From NCBI RefSeq assembly GCF_947179515.1, contig NC_067474.1:99261253-99325252 (forward strand): a stretch of 64,000 nt of DNA, in the 5' to 3' direction. Made by a program: the position numbers and the translations under genes. Shown one piece after another: positions 47,769 through 60,757 of this stretch. The stretch comes from Apodemus sylvaticus (lineage: Eukaryota > Chordata > Mammalia > Rodentia > Muridae). Numbering within the stretch: the stretch's first letter is position 1; each line of letters starts with the position of its first letter. A model generated the notes under the pieces. It was given only the letters and a program-made list of their open reading frames with translations, did not search any database and had not been told where the DNA came from.

Positions 47769-49261
47769 ATAACCTTCTCTAAGTCACTGATAGGACACGT
47801 AGTATGACTAGAGACACTTCATGTCTGTATCCTGTCTCTCAGCTTGTTTCCAGATCCTAAGAAGAAAGTGAGCTCCATTTTCCAGCAGCTTAAAACAGAG
47901 GTTGGTAGCAAGGCCTTGGTCCTCTTGAGTCACTCCATCTCCAATTTCTATTTTAATTACAGCTTTTTCATCTGTCCCACACCTCCACCCTCACCCTTAG
48001 ATGCGCACTTCCTGATTCCCCTGGTATAGGCTACATCAGGCACTTCCTCACATCAGTTCTGAGGAAATGCACACTGTGACATCAATGGTGTCCTAGGCCA
48101 CATCTGTTAGGAAACCAGTTTCATCGTGATCCTTTGGAAGACTAAGATCATCACTACTTCCTCTCCAAAGATAGCTTCGAGAACAAGACCTGAAGGCCAA
48201 AGGTTAGGTAAAAATTAATTCACAATAGGGGCCCACCCCAGAGATGTCAGGGAAAGTGATGCAGAGGAAGGGCAAGGCAACCTGAAGGGCAGGCCCAGCA
48301 TCCTTGATGAGGAAAGCCAGTGCAAAAAGACATTTATCCTGACCCTCTTCAAAGAACAGTTGGCATCTGTTTCCTCATTTATACTGGGAAACTGAGATTT
48401 CATGCCACAAGGAAATCATGTTTTGTTTCCTGAAGTGTTGCCCACAAGGAGGATGTGCTTTGCCACAAAGAAGAAAGACCAGTGTTTTGTGGTTGTTCAC
48501 AGCCTATTTATTTACTTTGGTCTCTTTTTTAAGGTAAAATTGGAAGTGGATAACATAGTCCAATAGGGACCAGAGGAAGTGCAGGAGCACAAACCACGTA
48601 AAACGAAATCAGTGTTTCAAAGGGTGTTTATGGGGAAGCCATGGGAAGAAGTACAGCAGTTCTTCAGACTGGAGTACACATCCATAAATATAAAAAGACA
48701 CCAAAGCATAAGTGACAGTTAAAATAGCTGGGCAGAGAGAGCAAGGCAGTAAATCTCCCCCACTTGCCACTGTTCCAGGCCATAGCAAGTAACCAGGCAT
48801 GGACTTATTTTAAGATTCTAGATAATCAGGAAATGGAGACCTTGAGAAAATTCACTCACACTTGCTCCTGCCTTTTCTTGGCACCAAGACAGAATTCCCA
48901 GGCCAATGCCCTTCCTAGCATACCCAGTAGGAATGATGTGAATGAGTCTGGTGTCCCCAAAATAGACAGGTATTGAAAGGCCACCAGTGGGAAAATGAGG
49001 AACTCTACACTTGCCCTAATAAATCCTTCCTCACCATGAAATGGCTCCTGAAAACACCCCCTCGTGTTCCGTGGCCCCTCTGTGTCTGTGTGGTGCTAGA
49101 CTGGCAGGTTTACAGCAGCTGCAGGGCCCAAAGGCAAACTATAGCAGAAAAAGGGCAGGATTGTATCCCAGGGTTTGTTATGATCTGTGAAAGGAGAGAC
49201 AGACCCTCCTGCCTCAGTTCTCAGCCAGCTTTATAGAGGCAAAGGTGCCTCAGTTGGAAGA

Positions 49262-49420
49262 GCCATTTCTAAATGCACAGCATCTAGTTCCTCACTGATA
49301 CAAAACCCCAGCCCACAGAATTGGGCTCGTGAGACTTAAATGAGAAGCTCTGTGTAGTGTGCCTAGCTTAGTACCCAGTACAAAAGTAAAAGCTAATAGG
49401 TGTTCATTTTTGCCCTTTGT
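49262..49420 (+). mobile_element. MIR SINE, sense, diverged
   Basis: gagacttaaatgagaagctc, tgcctagcttagtacccagt and aaagctaataggtgttcat follow the MIR 3' half. Confidence 0.5.
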
Positions 49421-49819
49421 GCTTCTGTTATTATAAAGTATTAAATCTATTCTCTTATTCACTGTGGCCTATACTAAACTCTTCCTTGGATTTTAAGGAC
49501 AGTTGCTGGCTACCACGTCAAGTGTTAAGAAGTAGCTCAGAAGATGGGTGATTTATTACAGGGTCCGTGGTACCTTCTGGGTAGGAGCACAGAGGTGCTG
49601 GCCCATGTGTGCCCTTGATAAGAAGGGACTCCTTGGGTAAAAAGATCAGCCCATGAGTGATAAGGAGAGAGCAGTGTAATGGAAGGAGGAGATGTGAGGG
49701 TGAAGCAAATGCTCTAATAAAAGACCAAAGCTGCAGGATTTGGTCCTCTCGTGGAAGACCTCTTCCCTTCCTTCCTCTAATGTCCATGCGTCCTCACAGG
49801 GCCCTTCCCCTGCATGGCA

Positions 49820-50010
49820 CAGTGATCAGAGCAGGCTGTAGACCAGCAGGCTTGGCTCTGCTGCCTACCAGCAGCTGGATAACCTCGGGGAAATGATTCA
49901 AGGTCTCCTGCCTTAGCCTATAAAATAAAAAGAGATCATTGCATAACTTTTCAGAGTTCTCAAAAGGGGTAAATATAGTATTTAAAGCATTAGAGTGGTG
50001 TCTGCATATG
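49820..50010 (+). mobile_element. MIR SINE, sense, diverged
   Basis: ctctgctgcctaccagcagc, tggataacctcggggaaatg and agcctataaaataaaaagag match the MIR core (tagctgtgtgaccttgggcaa... cctcatctgtaaaatg). Confidence 0.6.
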
Positions 50011-50335
50011 GTGTGTGTGCAGCTCCTGTAGGCTGCCACTTGCCCCAGCCCTTCCCTTCTTGAAGTAGCAAAGTGAAGAAAGTTAAGCATCAACTTGGTG
50101 GCCAAGTCCTAGCAGTGGGATAAAGAAGATGATAGACTGGTTCAGGCCTCAGTCAGCCCAGTTTTTCATTAGCTTACACATTTCTACTTTCTTAGTTCTT
50201 TAACTCCTTGCTTGTTAAATTCACTTACTTTTTGGTCAACTTCTCTAGCTCATGTCAGATAAATCAAACAAGAGGTCCAGGGCACTACTGGGCCAAAAGG
50301 GCAAAGCAAACAAGAGCTTTGGTATGGTTCTCTGA

Positions 50336-50482
50336 TAGAGCCACAGAGCCTTTCTGAGTCTTCCTTTCCTACTCGTAATAGGGGGCAATAACCTCCACCT
50401 CAGAATTGGTTTTGAGAAGCAAATGAGATAAAACAGAGTAGATACATTTTTGTAAGCTCTAAGCCAGTGTAGTAGCTACCTT
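50336..50482 (+). mobile_element. MIR SINE, sense
   Basis: ctttctgagtcttcctttcc, ataacctccacctcagaatt and agaagcaaatgagataaaa follow MIR order. Confidence 0.6.
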
Positions 50483-52995
50483 TCAGTTAAGAGGAGAGAA
50501 TGATCACAAAGTAGGACTCCTAGAACCCCAAGAAAAAAGGCCAAACTCAGGAGAGATCCTAGACCACCTACAAAGGTCTCCTGGCTAGGAACAGTTTCTT
50601 TCCTCTCAGTTCTTGCTTCACACTGGAATACAGAGAATATTTTCTCTATAAGAGAAATAGGATGCAGTCTGTCGTAGAGAATGGCATCTGAGAAGACTTT
50701 GTGAAGAAATAGGAACTACACAGCATCATAAAGGATCTATAGGATTAGATGGACCAAGAGAGCACAGGTAGGAATCAGAACTGCACACAATGCTTCCTGG
50801 AGAGCCAGGAAGATGCAAACAAAGCGAGGAACCAACTCCTGTTTTAAGTTCTACACTGAGTCTCGTACAAATAATCGATGTCTGTGGAAGCATGACTCAA
50901 CAGAGTCTGATCCCCATGAAAGTCCATCTTATCCCCCTGGAGAGAAGGGGTAGCAGGTTTCCACATGCTGTGTTTAAGTACAGTTTGGAGAGGTGGATTT
51001 GGCTACTATTGTAGAAATAGGATGAGTTTCATCTCTTACATGATTAGCTTCTGTCTTTTATACATCAAAAATGCTACCCAGCTTCCATCTTATCTACACC
51101 CTTTTACATCTTCTGGGTAAATGTTTGGAAATTATCTCACTGCACGAATACTCCTAACTTCTTCTTCTGCCCATCACTGGACTTATAACCCTGAGAGCCT
51201 CCTCAAATCTTAAGATCCCTGGAGTTTAAAATGTATTATGTGAAAGGGCTGAAGTTGTAGTTTAACTTTACTATTATTATTTCAAAAAGGTACTTTATAG
51301 ATACATGCAAAACTGACAAGACTGACTGTAAGCAACCAGGCAGTTGAGAGAAAGGTATAAGGAAGAATTCTCTCTCCTCAGCTACTGATAAAATTTCAAA
51401 CCAATGGAATATGCAAAATCAAATGACTAAAACCTGGAAATCTGGTTCAGTTGCACAGATATCTTTCATACATATCTGTGTACCAAGAAGGTTATGCTAT
51501 CTCTGCCCTTACCAGCATGTCTGATTTGTGTGTCCAAGTCTGAGGAGCCCCAGAAACAGAGGCCAGCTTTGAATGCCTCTCCCTTCTGTGCCTAGGAAGG
51601 AGGCAAAGGGGTTAAGCCAGAATGACATTTTGGCATCATTAAGATCACAGCAAAGAATGCAGCAGTGTGACTCTGCTTTGTCTCCATAGCACTGCTTTCG
51701 TGTTTTAATTGCAGAAGGTGGAAAGGACATTTTGCCAGAACATGACCATGCAAGGGTTGTAGGTGGCATTTCTAAAATTAGAAAGGATTCTCACTCTTCT
51801 TGGGAATGTTATCATTCGAAAGGTGGTCTGCTGACTACTGTGGCTGCTCCTTACCCGTGCCAGCCTATCAGAACAAACCCTCGGGGATGTGTTAGGCCAA
51901 AGAGGATTGGAGGATGATTGCAGTAGCTGAACTATCATCTATCACCTGTGAAAATGGACCTTGTAATCCATCCATGTCTCCCTGGTGGTTCAAATTCTTT
52001 CACCTCCACTTCTAACCCCTTATCTCTGAACGTTATGGGAATGACGAGTTCAACCCCAAGGTCACCCACCGTTCTACCAAGAATTTTTAATGTGAAAATC
52101 CACTGTAATTATGGAATTCCTTACTTCTTTCTTGGCTGGGAAGCTCAGAAATAATGAGCTCCCTGTACATTTTGTTTCCAAGGAGATAGAACCAAAAATT
52201 CATTTGAGGCCCTCCTGGACCCTGGCAGGAACCATTGTGTGCAGTGTGTGACTCTTTGAAGTGGTATCAAGACAGATAAATCAGCGTAAGTCTGCGTGTT
52301 TGTTGTCCTGCCAGCTTTCTGAGCCCAGGAAAGGGATTTGGGCCAAACAGAAGGTGGCCATGGTGCTCCTATATGCACAACAAATACTGCACATCCTCTT
52401 AATTCCTGTCCTATAATCTCGTTCCCAACCATAAGAAACCTTCCTAGCCTCTCAAATCCTCCGACAGTTAATTCACAGTGATATAATGGAGATTCCGGGT
52501 ATCACAAGGTTATAGTGAAGGGCTTCTGCTAAGAACACTAAAATCACCCCAATGACAGTATAACTGCAGAGAGCAAAAATGATACAAAAAAGGGTGAATG
52601 TGAAGCCAAGTAATCAAAGCTTTTACTAAGAAACCATTGCAGAACTCTACTTTTAGAACCTAACTGTGCTCTGTATAAAACTTGATTTGATTATAAAAAT
52701 GCTGTTTTGGTCTCTGTATCCATATGTTCCATATTCAAGGATTCAACCAGGTACAGATCAAAAGTAGTCAGGAAAAAGAAACCAGTCTTTACTCAACACA
52801 GAGTGTCTATGTGTTGTTAACTCCCTAAATAACACAGTGTAGCAACTATTTACAAAGCATTTGCATAACAAGATATTATTGGAAGCACACAGAAGAATAT
52901 ACACTTGTTACATGTTGATACTGTGCCATTTTATACAGAGGCTAAGACATTTTTTGCCTTCAACACCCAAAGGGGTCTAGAAACTGTCCTCCCAG

Positions 52996-53250
52996 ACATA
53001 CCAAGGGGTAAGTTTTCCATTTGGGGATGGACATAAAATTTGTTTATATTTCCATAATCCATGGACTCCTGCCATCCTGAGAGCTGCCTTTACTCTTTTT
53101 ATTTGATGATTTTTAAAAAAGATAATCCCAGATGCAGCCAGTAATTCCTAGATCCCTGTTACCTCCATGCCTTGAGAACATCATTACTTCCTGGCACAAG
53201 AAAATTATTCAAGGCTCATCATGAACTCTCTCTGCTCTAGGCCTAGAGAA
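52996..53250 (-). mobile_element. Ancient L1M-like 3'UTR, first of two related copies
   Basis: Contains catggactcctgccatcc, gagagctgcc, ttcaaggctcatcatgaact and cctagagaatag, also found in the same order near 54580. The last part resembles old L1M 3'UTR. Strand and family are uncertain. Confidence 0.4.
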
Positions 53251-53311
53251 TAGAACATTGCTCATTCTGACAATTACAATTTGGCCATTGAACTTTGCTC
53301 CAAAGAACTCT

Positions 53312-53640
53312 TATTTTTTTTTATCTCTTATTTATTTTTTTACACCCCAGATTTTATTCCCCCCTCCACAGTCCACCCTCCAACTGTTCCACATCCCATA
53401 CTTCCTCCCCACCCCTACTCCAGTCCCCACGAGGATGTCCTCACCCCACCACCACCCACCCAACCAGACCTCTAAACTCCCTAGGGCCTCCAGTCTCTTG
53501 AGGGTTAGATGCATCTTCTCTGACTGAACCCAAACCCTGCAGTCCTCTGCTATATATGTGTTGGGGGCCTCATATCAGCTGGTATATGCTGCCTGGTTGG
53601 TGGTCCAGTGTTTGAGAGATCTCAGGGGTCCTTAACTTTG
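53312..53640 (-). mobile_element. Rodent L1 3'UTR fragment, antisense
   Basis: ccccagattttattcccc, cccacgaggatgtcctcac, aaactccctagggcctccag, tgagggttagatgcatcttc and ggtggtccagtgtttgagag match a murine L1 3'UTR in reverse. Confidence 0.75.
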
Positions 53641-54574
53641 TAATCAACAGAGCCATCAGATGAGAAACTAATTTAAGAAAGACCTGTAAATGTTAGGAAA
53701 GAAGTCATCAGTATCTGAGGGAAATAAAGGCATTCTCTCCCAGGCACTGAACTGTCTGTAAGATCAGAGGGACAGAAGAGCCACCTGTCTTCAGAGCAAA
53801 CCCTGGGTAGAGAGAGAACAGAACCATGTTGGGAATCACACATGCATGTGAGTGCCAGGAGCACTAAACCCATAGCCTGATTTGGGGATGTCAGCAGCTC
53901 TGTGGCTTGGTGCCTGTGATCTGCAGTAGCTAGCACTCACACCAAGACTGAAGATCTGGGTAGAGACAGCTGGCTTTATGTTCCCCTTCCTTCCGCATGT
54001 TCTTATGCATTGATTTTATATAAAACATTTTTCTTTAATGTGCTTTTGTTGTGAAACAGTCTTGATTTTATACAACTATTCACAGGATAATATTAATTTT
54101 TCTATCTGGTTCATTTAAGAGTAAGGTTCTGACCCCATAATCTGGTACTTATTCCCCTGAGGTTTGCTAGTTGTGCCGGTAGCATCCTTATAGTTAAAGC
54201 ACCCAATCCTGGATCACGCACTGCATTTAACTACTGGCTCTTAGTTAGGTGGACTCCCTTGACTTCTAAAGGGCACAGACTTAGTGCTGTATAGTTTATC
54301 CTTCCATTCAGATGTGTCTGATGTCACGATGTCACCTCATGATTAGATTCAGACTGTGAATGTTTGGCATGAACAGAACAAGTGCCTGGTGCTGGGTCAT
54401 TTCTTCTCACCCAGTCATGTGATTATGACAGTAGTGCTGCCCTCACAGCTGATGCCAATCCCAGTCACTTGATAAAATGTCTGCTGGCTTTTCCTTTGTA
54501 AAGTTACTCAATTTCTTTTGTCACTAGTGATATTTATAGGGAGGTACTTTAAAGTGGTAGCAAATATTCTGTCC

Positions 54575-54840
54575 TGGGGTGGACTTCAGAGTCATTTATA
54601 TTTGTATAACTCATGATGGACTCCTGCCATCCAGAGAGCTATCATCTTTTGCTGTCCTTATTTTGACATAAAAGAAATTTCAAGATGCATCCAGAGAGGC
54701 TATAAAGTGACTCCTCCATCTTTCTGACAGTTCTGTGTCATTCTCTGAGGACTTCATTATGTCCTAGCCCAAGAAGATGGTCTAGGCTCATCCCAAACTT
54801 TCTCTCCTTCAGACTTAGAGAATAGTTCCAGAAGTGGCTA
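54575..54840 (-). mobile_element. Ancient L1M-like 3'UTR, second related copy
   Basis: Contains gatggactcctgccatcc, gagagctatc, tctaggctcatcccaaactt and acttagagaatag, in the same order as the 52996 copy. Strand and family are uncertain. Confidence 0.4.
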
Positions 54841-56284
54841 CTGGGTGTCAAAATAGACAAATAGGCTAAAAATAAGGTTGATCCAGAAGGGACATCTATC
54901 CCCTGCCCTTACTAGCTTCTAGAAGCTACCTCTGGTTTTTGGCTGTGACAGCCATTCAGTCACTAAGGATGACAGAGAACACCACAAATTCTCTGACACT
55001 ACCTCTGTTTCCCTTCTTTTAAGTACCCCTTAGATTACATGATAGTCTAGAATAATCCCTCCAGTTGAGATCCTTTCTTAATCATATCTATAAAGTACAA
55101 TTACCCCATAAAGTAGCATATTGATAGGTTGCCAGGATTGGGATACAAACTTTCAAAGATGGTAGGCATTGTTTTGTCTACTGACTATAGTACTCAAAAA
55201 TGGAGAATAGCATACCATCATCCTTTGTTACCCAAAACATACATTAGCATCGAATTTCTGGGTGATAAGTTGTCAATGCATATCAATATTCTTAAGTGAT
55301 ATTCACTAACCCAGCAGAATTCCTTCAATGCAATGATGTCAGAGCCATCAGTACACATGGACAAAACTACAAAGAAATTACCCTTACCACAGTTTGTGTT
55401 CATGACAAGCTGAAGATTATGTAATTAACTGTACACTTTCCATAAATAAAAAGTTTAGGTGTATTTACATTAGACTCTGCAGCAACAGTTGTGAGGGATG
55501 GGGCAGATCTCTCTTATGTACTAATGGGAATACTGAGGGCTGGAAGAGACAGTACACAGAGGTGTCTGTTTCTGAGTAGTGGGAGTCGAGGGGTTTCTTG
55601 ATTGTTATATTTTTTTTTGAACTTTTAATCCATAAAGAACTTTCACTGGTATTTTTTAAAGCAGCAAAATGAAACTTTTAACTAGGAAAAGAGGTATCGA
55701 GTTCTTTCTCTGGTAAAAATGGCTGTTTTCTTTGGAGGTAAGAATATGTACTGCACAGGCATTTAGTGGTTTTACTGGACCATTTGTTCTCAGCCTATAG
55801 AAACCCTAATGATCTCATGTCCTAGACTACAGTTTCTAGGCTGCCACTTCTTTCGAAATAAAGCTGTATTTGGGTGCAGCCCTCCTGATTCATTTCAATG
55901 TTGTCTGTGGGTTGCTGTCAAGCTACAGTGAAAGCAGCAGCAGAGATCACATGGCCGGGTCTAAGTGTTCACTATCTACCCTTCACTGACAAAAAGCCCC
56001 TCCTGTGCTTGGCTTTCTTACCAGCAGCTGGGACACTAATCTGCTCCTCAGTTTTTAATCACGGTTTTTGGCAGTCAGATGACAATATATAAACATCTTA
56101 TTGTAAACACTTGTCAGTTCAGAACCTTGCCCTTCACCCTGTTTCCACCATCATAACCCAAAAAGGCATTTGGGGAGGGGAAATCTCTTAACGATAGGAA
56201 AAGGTGGTTTTCCTGTATATATTATCTAGGATTTCCCATATTTGGTCTTTAGAGAAATTTAGTAGTAAAATGCTAAGAAAATTG

Positions 56285-56308
56285 TGTGTGTGTGTGTGTG
56301 TGTGTGTA
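56285..56308 (+). repeat. (TG)n microsatellite, short
   Basis: About 12 TG units followed by TA-rich sequence. Confidence 0.93.
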
Positions 56309-56736
56309 TTAGAATATATAAATATATAAATATCTATATTCTACTTTATATACTCCAGAAGGAAGAAAATCCAACCCAAAAGTTACCTATCTCCACCTAG
56401 ACAGTATGTGTTTTACCTCTCCCGGGCCTCAATTGCCCTAAACCCCATATTTCCTGAGAAGGTAGCATTGGTTCTAAGACCTCTAAAAAGTGGTCCTTTT
56501 AAAAGACTGAATTTGCCCAAAGGATGTGAACCATGCTATGTCCTTATGCCTCCAGGGAGCCCACTAAATGCCCCAAGGGGATCTATGGATTATATAGATC
56601 CGTGAGGATCCAAGAGCACACCCAAAGTGGCTCAGCAGCCAAAGCACTAGAAATGTAGACAGCAAACAACCATCAGCTCTTCACGTGCCTATCCAGTGGC
56701 TGCCGTGGACTTCCCAGTGTGAGCTTGGGTTTCTGA

Positions 56737-56894
56737 TGGAAGAACAGGGGGACGGAAGAGGGTTTATGGGACTTGCGGGGAGTGGGGACCCAGAAAAGGG
56801 GAAATCATTTGAAATGTAAATAAAAATATATCAATTAAAAAAAAGAAAAAAGAAAAGAAAAAGAAAAAGATAGCCTTCTAAAAAAAAAAAAAAA
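56737..56894 (+). mobile_element. Very short 5'-truncated rat-type L1 3' end, sense
   Basis: gaagaacagggggacgg, tatgggacttgcggggagtg and gaaatcatttgaaatgtaa followed by a long A-rich tail. Within the tail an 11-bp non-A block, gatagccttct (56869-56879), separates two A-runs. No target duplication found. Confidence 0.85.
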
Positions 56895-57456
56895 GATATC
56901 CCATTTATGGGTCCCTGAAAACGCACACGCAAGCTTGCCTGCCAGAGGCCAGACATCGCCTGCCAGATGGGTTACTACAGCAGCAGCCAGCCAGCAGCAT
57001 CCTTCCACAGGGTGCCGGCGGACCTCCATCCTCACTCTTCCCGAACCTTCCCGAGGCTCTCATCCGTCCTCCAGCCTGCCTGCTTAGCTCTCATCTTTAT
57101 TCTCTTCATTCACATTGTTTATTATTTTCCTTACTTTGTTGAGAAGGTCCTGGAGCCTCAGGACCCAGGAGGCTCCTGTGTAAATAATAAATTCAGGGAA
57201 GGTCTTCCCGTTGCCCCAGCAGCCCCGCCCCTCCACCGCACTCTGGAATTCCTCCTCAGCAGTTGCTCCTTCCTGTGCCCTGCCAGTGAACCCCAGTGCA
57301 GCCTCTCAGGATACCTGCTATGAATATTAGCCATTCTTCATCTCCGCTGCTGTTCTGTGGCTTTGGTTCAATAGAAATGGATCGAAATGGGATGTATACA
57401 GGGCTCTAAGCGAAGGTTCCTTTTGTGTGTGCGCACGCATATGGTTGTTTGGTTTG

Positions 57457-57475
57457 TTTTTTTTTTTTTTTTTTT
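57457..57475 (+). repeat. Poly-T run (19 T)
   Basis: Homopolymer with no recognisable SINE body attached. Confidence 0.9.
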
Positions 57476-59367
57476 CTTTTTGCAAGGGCTCTCGCCAGTG
57501 AACAGAGCCAAACCTAACCTGAGTTCATGAAGGCGCGGTTGCTCTGGGACACTGCAGGCTTGTGCTTACTCCCCATAGCCTAACCTGGATATTTTCTAGC
57601 TTGCCTCCCATTGGCTAGAGTGATTGTGTGCATGATACTTTGCTCAGGAGAGGTATGCACACAGCCCAGGGTCAATAGCTTTTACCCTGGCGCTGCTGTG
57701 TGCATGACGGGGCAGTTGCACTTCAACGATACTCCCAAGATCCTGAAGTAACGATTCATTTCCAATCAGACATGAAGCCCCAGCCTCCTTCCTTACGGAG
57801 TGTGATTTGGGAATGGCAGATGTAGACAGAAGCCTCTCTCTGACTTGAGTGGGCTGATCCACATCTGGGGACTGGTGGACAGGCATCTGGTCAGTGGGCT
57901 GAGACTCCTCCCTGGGTCCCACACAGCTGGCAGCCAGGCCTCCTGGAGCCATCCCGCCCTTCCCTCCTGCACGCTGGGTAGCACCTGCCAGCAGCATGAA
58001 GGTAAAGTCAACCAGGGATTCAAAAACCCAGAAAGTTGAAACTTTTTAAAAATGCCGATGTGATTTTAAGAGGTGAGCTTTATGCCAAGAGCCTACTGGC
58101 AGAGAGGGGCCCAGGGGAATTCTGTGTATTATCCACTTGTAATAAGTTAAAATCCCAAACAATTTTTACTGTGAATTTTAAAAATTGAGCCGATTTTCTT
58201 AACCTTGTGTTCCCCTATCCTCTCCCCACTCCCCCTTCTGAAGCGAGGTCTAGGCAACCCTGAATTGCTATGGTGTTCACCACCACCAAACCCTACCTTA
58301 AACAGTGACATTCTGTTTTCAAAGTTAAGATGGAATGTGCCTGTGTCGTGGGCATTGGCATCTCACCTTCTTTACCTGTAAGGGGATATCCAGAACCTAG
58401 GGTATGCATAAGGACAATCAACCAGCAGGACCTAAACCATCACAGAGAAGGCAAGGCCTCGATCAAGTCATAAATCTGGACAGAGCTACTTTTCATGCTG
58501 AGAAATATATCAAGTTCTTCCTCCAGATGCCCAAGAGTATGGGAGACATTCATACACCGCCCCCCCCATCCCTGCCAATGGAAACCCAAAGCTTGCCCTT
58601 AGGGGTAGAAAGACATTTGGGGAATGGAAAACGGCCTCGTGTAGTTCCATTTTTCCAGGAATGTTTTAAAGTTCGTTTTCTTTGGGCAAATGTGCATAGG
58701 AATAGTCTTAGGCTGGTTATTTGACCAGCTTATTGGGAGGTCCCAGAAATCTGAGTGAAAATTAAAGTTGCTTGTCTTCTTCCATGGCCTTCTAGGGTCC
58801 AGCTGACAAATGGGGAGTCAGGAACTGGGGTTTTCCAATATAAATTAACCATTTCTCCCAGCCCGCTGCCTGGTGCCAGCTCCTCCTCACTCTGCTATTT
58901 TAGAGACCATACTCAGAGACCATACTTGCCCAGGGGGACCCAAGCTGAAAAAAAAACAGGGACCAGAAGCAGCCATGGGGCAGCTTGCCTGCCTGGTTGG
59001 TCACCGTGGCCCTAGCCTGGGCCCCCACACCCGCTCAGACCACTGGCAGACCAGAGAGGCCTCTATAAATTTTAAAGTACCGAGCAAGTGTTTTCCAGTT
59101 TTGTAAAATTAAATTAAGGAAAGGACTTCCAGACTGACTATACCGAGTGCCAAGTTTCATCCCAACACACATCATTTTTATAGTAACGTTTTAACTCCGT
59201 GAAAAACACAGGATTATAATGAAAATGCTGACAGGCCTGGAGCCAGCTCATGAAGTAATAATGCCACGTCTTTAATATTTTTACACAGCATGTCCCAACC
59301 TGCCACAGCTTTTCTTTCCTTCAGATTGCAGTGAAATAAGGGAAATTTCCCAAAGCTCTGTTTTCGC

Positions 59368-59461
59368 CTAGTCCTCCTTGTCCTCCTCCTCCCTCTTCCC
59401 CCCTCATCCCTTCCCCCTCCCTCTTCCCCTCCCCCTCCTCCTCTTCCCCCTCCATCTCCAG
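59368..59461 (+). repeat. Polypyrimidine (CCT/CCCCT) tract
   Basis: About 94 bp almost free of purines, mainly CCT and CCCT units. Confidence 0.92.
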
Positions 59462-59792
59462 ACTGTACATTCCCGCTTTTAACACGTCCCTCCTCATGAG
59501 CTCCTGAAGCCCAGGTAAGGTCTCTGCTCTGTGTGACTGACGGATCAACCTAAGCTACATTTTTTTTTTCTTTTTGTAGTTTTTTATCTGGAGACATGGA
59601 GGCAGGGATGTGTGCTCTGAAACCTCACTTTTCCTCATTAAGGCTCAGAATTTAACAAAAATGAACTCCGGATATGTGGCTCACTCAAGTGACAGACAGC
59701 TAATGAATCTGGAGTTGGCTTGATCTGACCTACAAGGGAGCCCACAAACCAGTCTGCTTACCAAAGTTCCTGGTGGTCTTCAGCCCATTAAA

Positions 59793-59838
59793 TCAACAGC
59801 AACAACAACAAAAACAAACAAACAAACAAACAAAAAAA
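59793..59838 (+). repeat. (CAA)/(CAAA)n microsatellite
   Basis: Starts as CAA/CAG-like triplets and becomes CAAA tetranucleotides. Confidence 0.9.
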
Positions 59839-60721
59839 CTACCGAATAATGATGAGTGTGAGCTCAGCTACTCAGAGGCAGCCTGGTCACTTTGTCTTAA
59901 GGTACCTAGCATCTCCTATGTATACAGCATCCAGGGAAGCTGGAAGCCAGAGCCACCAGGCCAACCCACCTCTCTATCCCAATGTTTCCCTCGCCTGTCG
60001 AACCTGGGCTGTCTCCCTGAGACAGGCTTCTATAGTTCTAAGAATCAATGTAAAATCAGGACACAGAGCTAATGAAAGTCAGTGAGCATTTTCTAGAAGC
60101 TAGAGTGTCAGCTGGATGGAATTCCTGGACTCGCTGGAGCCCACTGACTCTGCCACATGTGGAGCAAATGATATGGAAGCCCTTGGACTCTGACACATGC
60201 CTCCTAGACCCAAATACTCTTTGGACTCATCCCTGCTTCCTATTGTGCACAGGGATATTACAGACATTATTAGGAGGAGGCACGGGTGTACCTATACTTG
60301 AAAATAATCAGAAATAATAATATATATACATACATACATATATAAAATCTCACGCTAAGAATTGTTCACTGCACAGTGGTGATGATGATGGTTGATGAGA
60401 ATAAAATAGGAGAGCAAAACATCGCCTGGCCTTGGCTCAACTGAGCCACAGTGGGCCTGGAGTGAAGCCTAAAGTCAGTGCTTTCTTCCTCTGGTTAAGG
60501 GTTGATAAAGGGAGGCTTTCTGATGCCAGAACTCTTGTTAACTAGGCAGCTTTCCCAAACACTGCTTCCCCTCAGCCAACTCATTGCCCTGGTTCCTGAA
60601 GGGCTGAGGCCGTTAGTCCCTCTGACTGTCCATTTCCTCTGGAAGACACTGGGCTTGAAAGATGTGAAGACCAGCACTTATAGAGCTGAAAAGAAGGCAG
60701 AAAAGAGAGGTGCCCGCCCCT

Positions 60722-60757
60722 CCTCCGACCCCCCCCTGCCCCCCCCCCCCCCCCCCC
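60722..60757 (+). repeat. Poly-C tract (runs of 8 and 19 C)
   Basis: Two C homopolymers split by TG; the second, 60739-60757, is 19 C. Length may be an assembly estimate. Confidence 0.93.
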
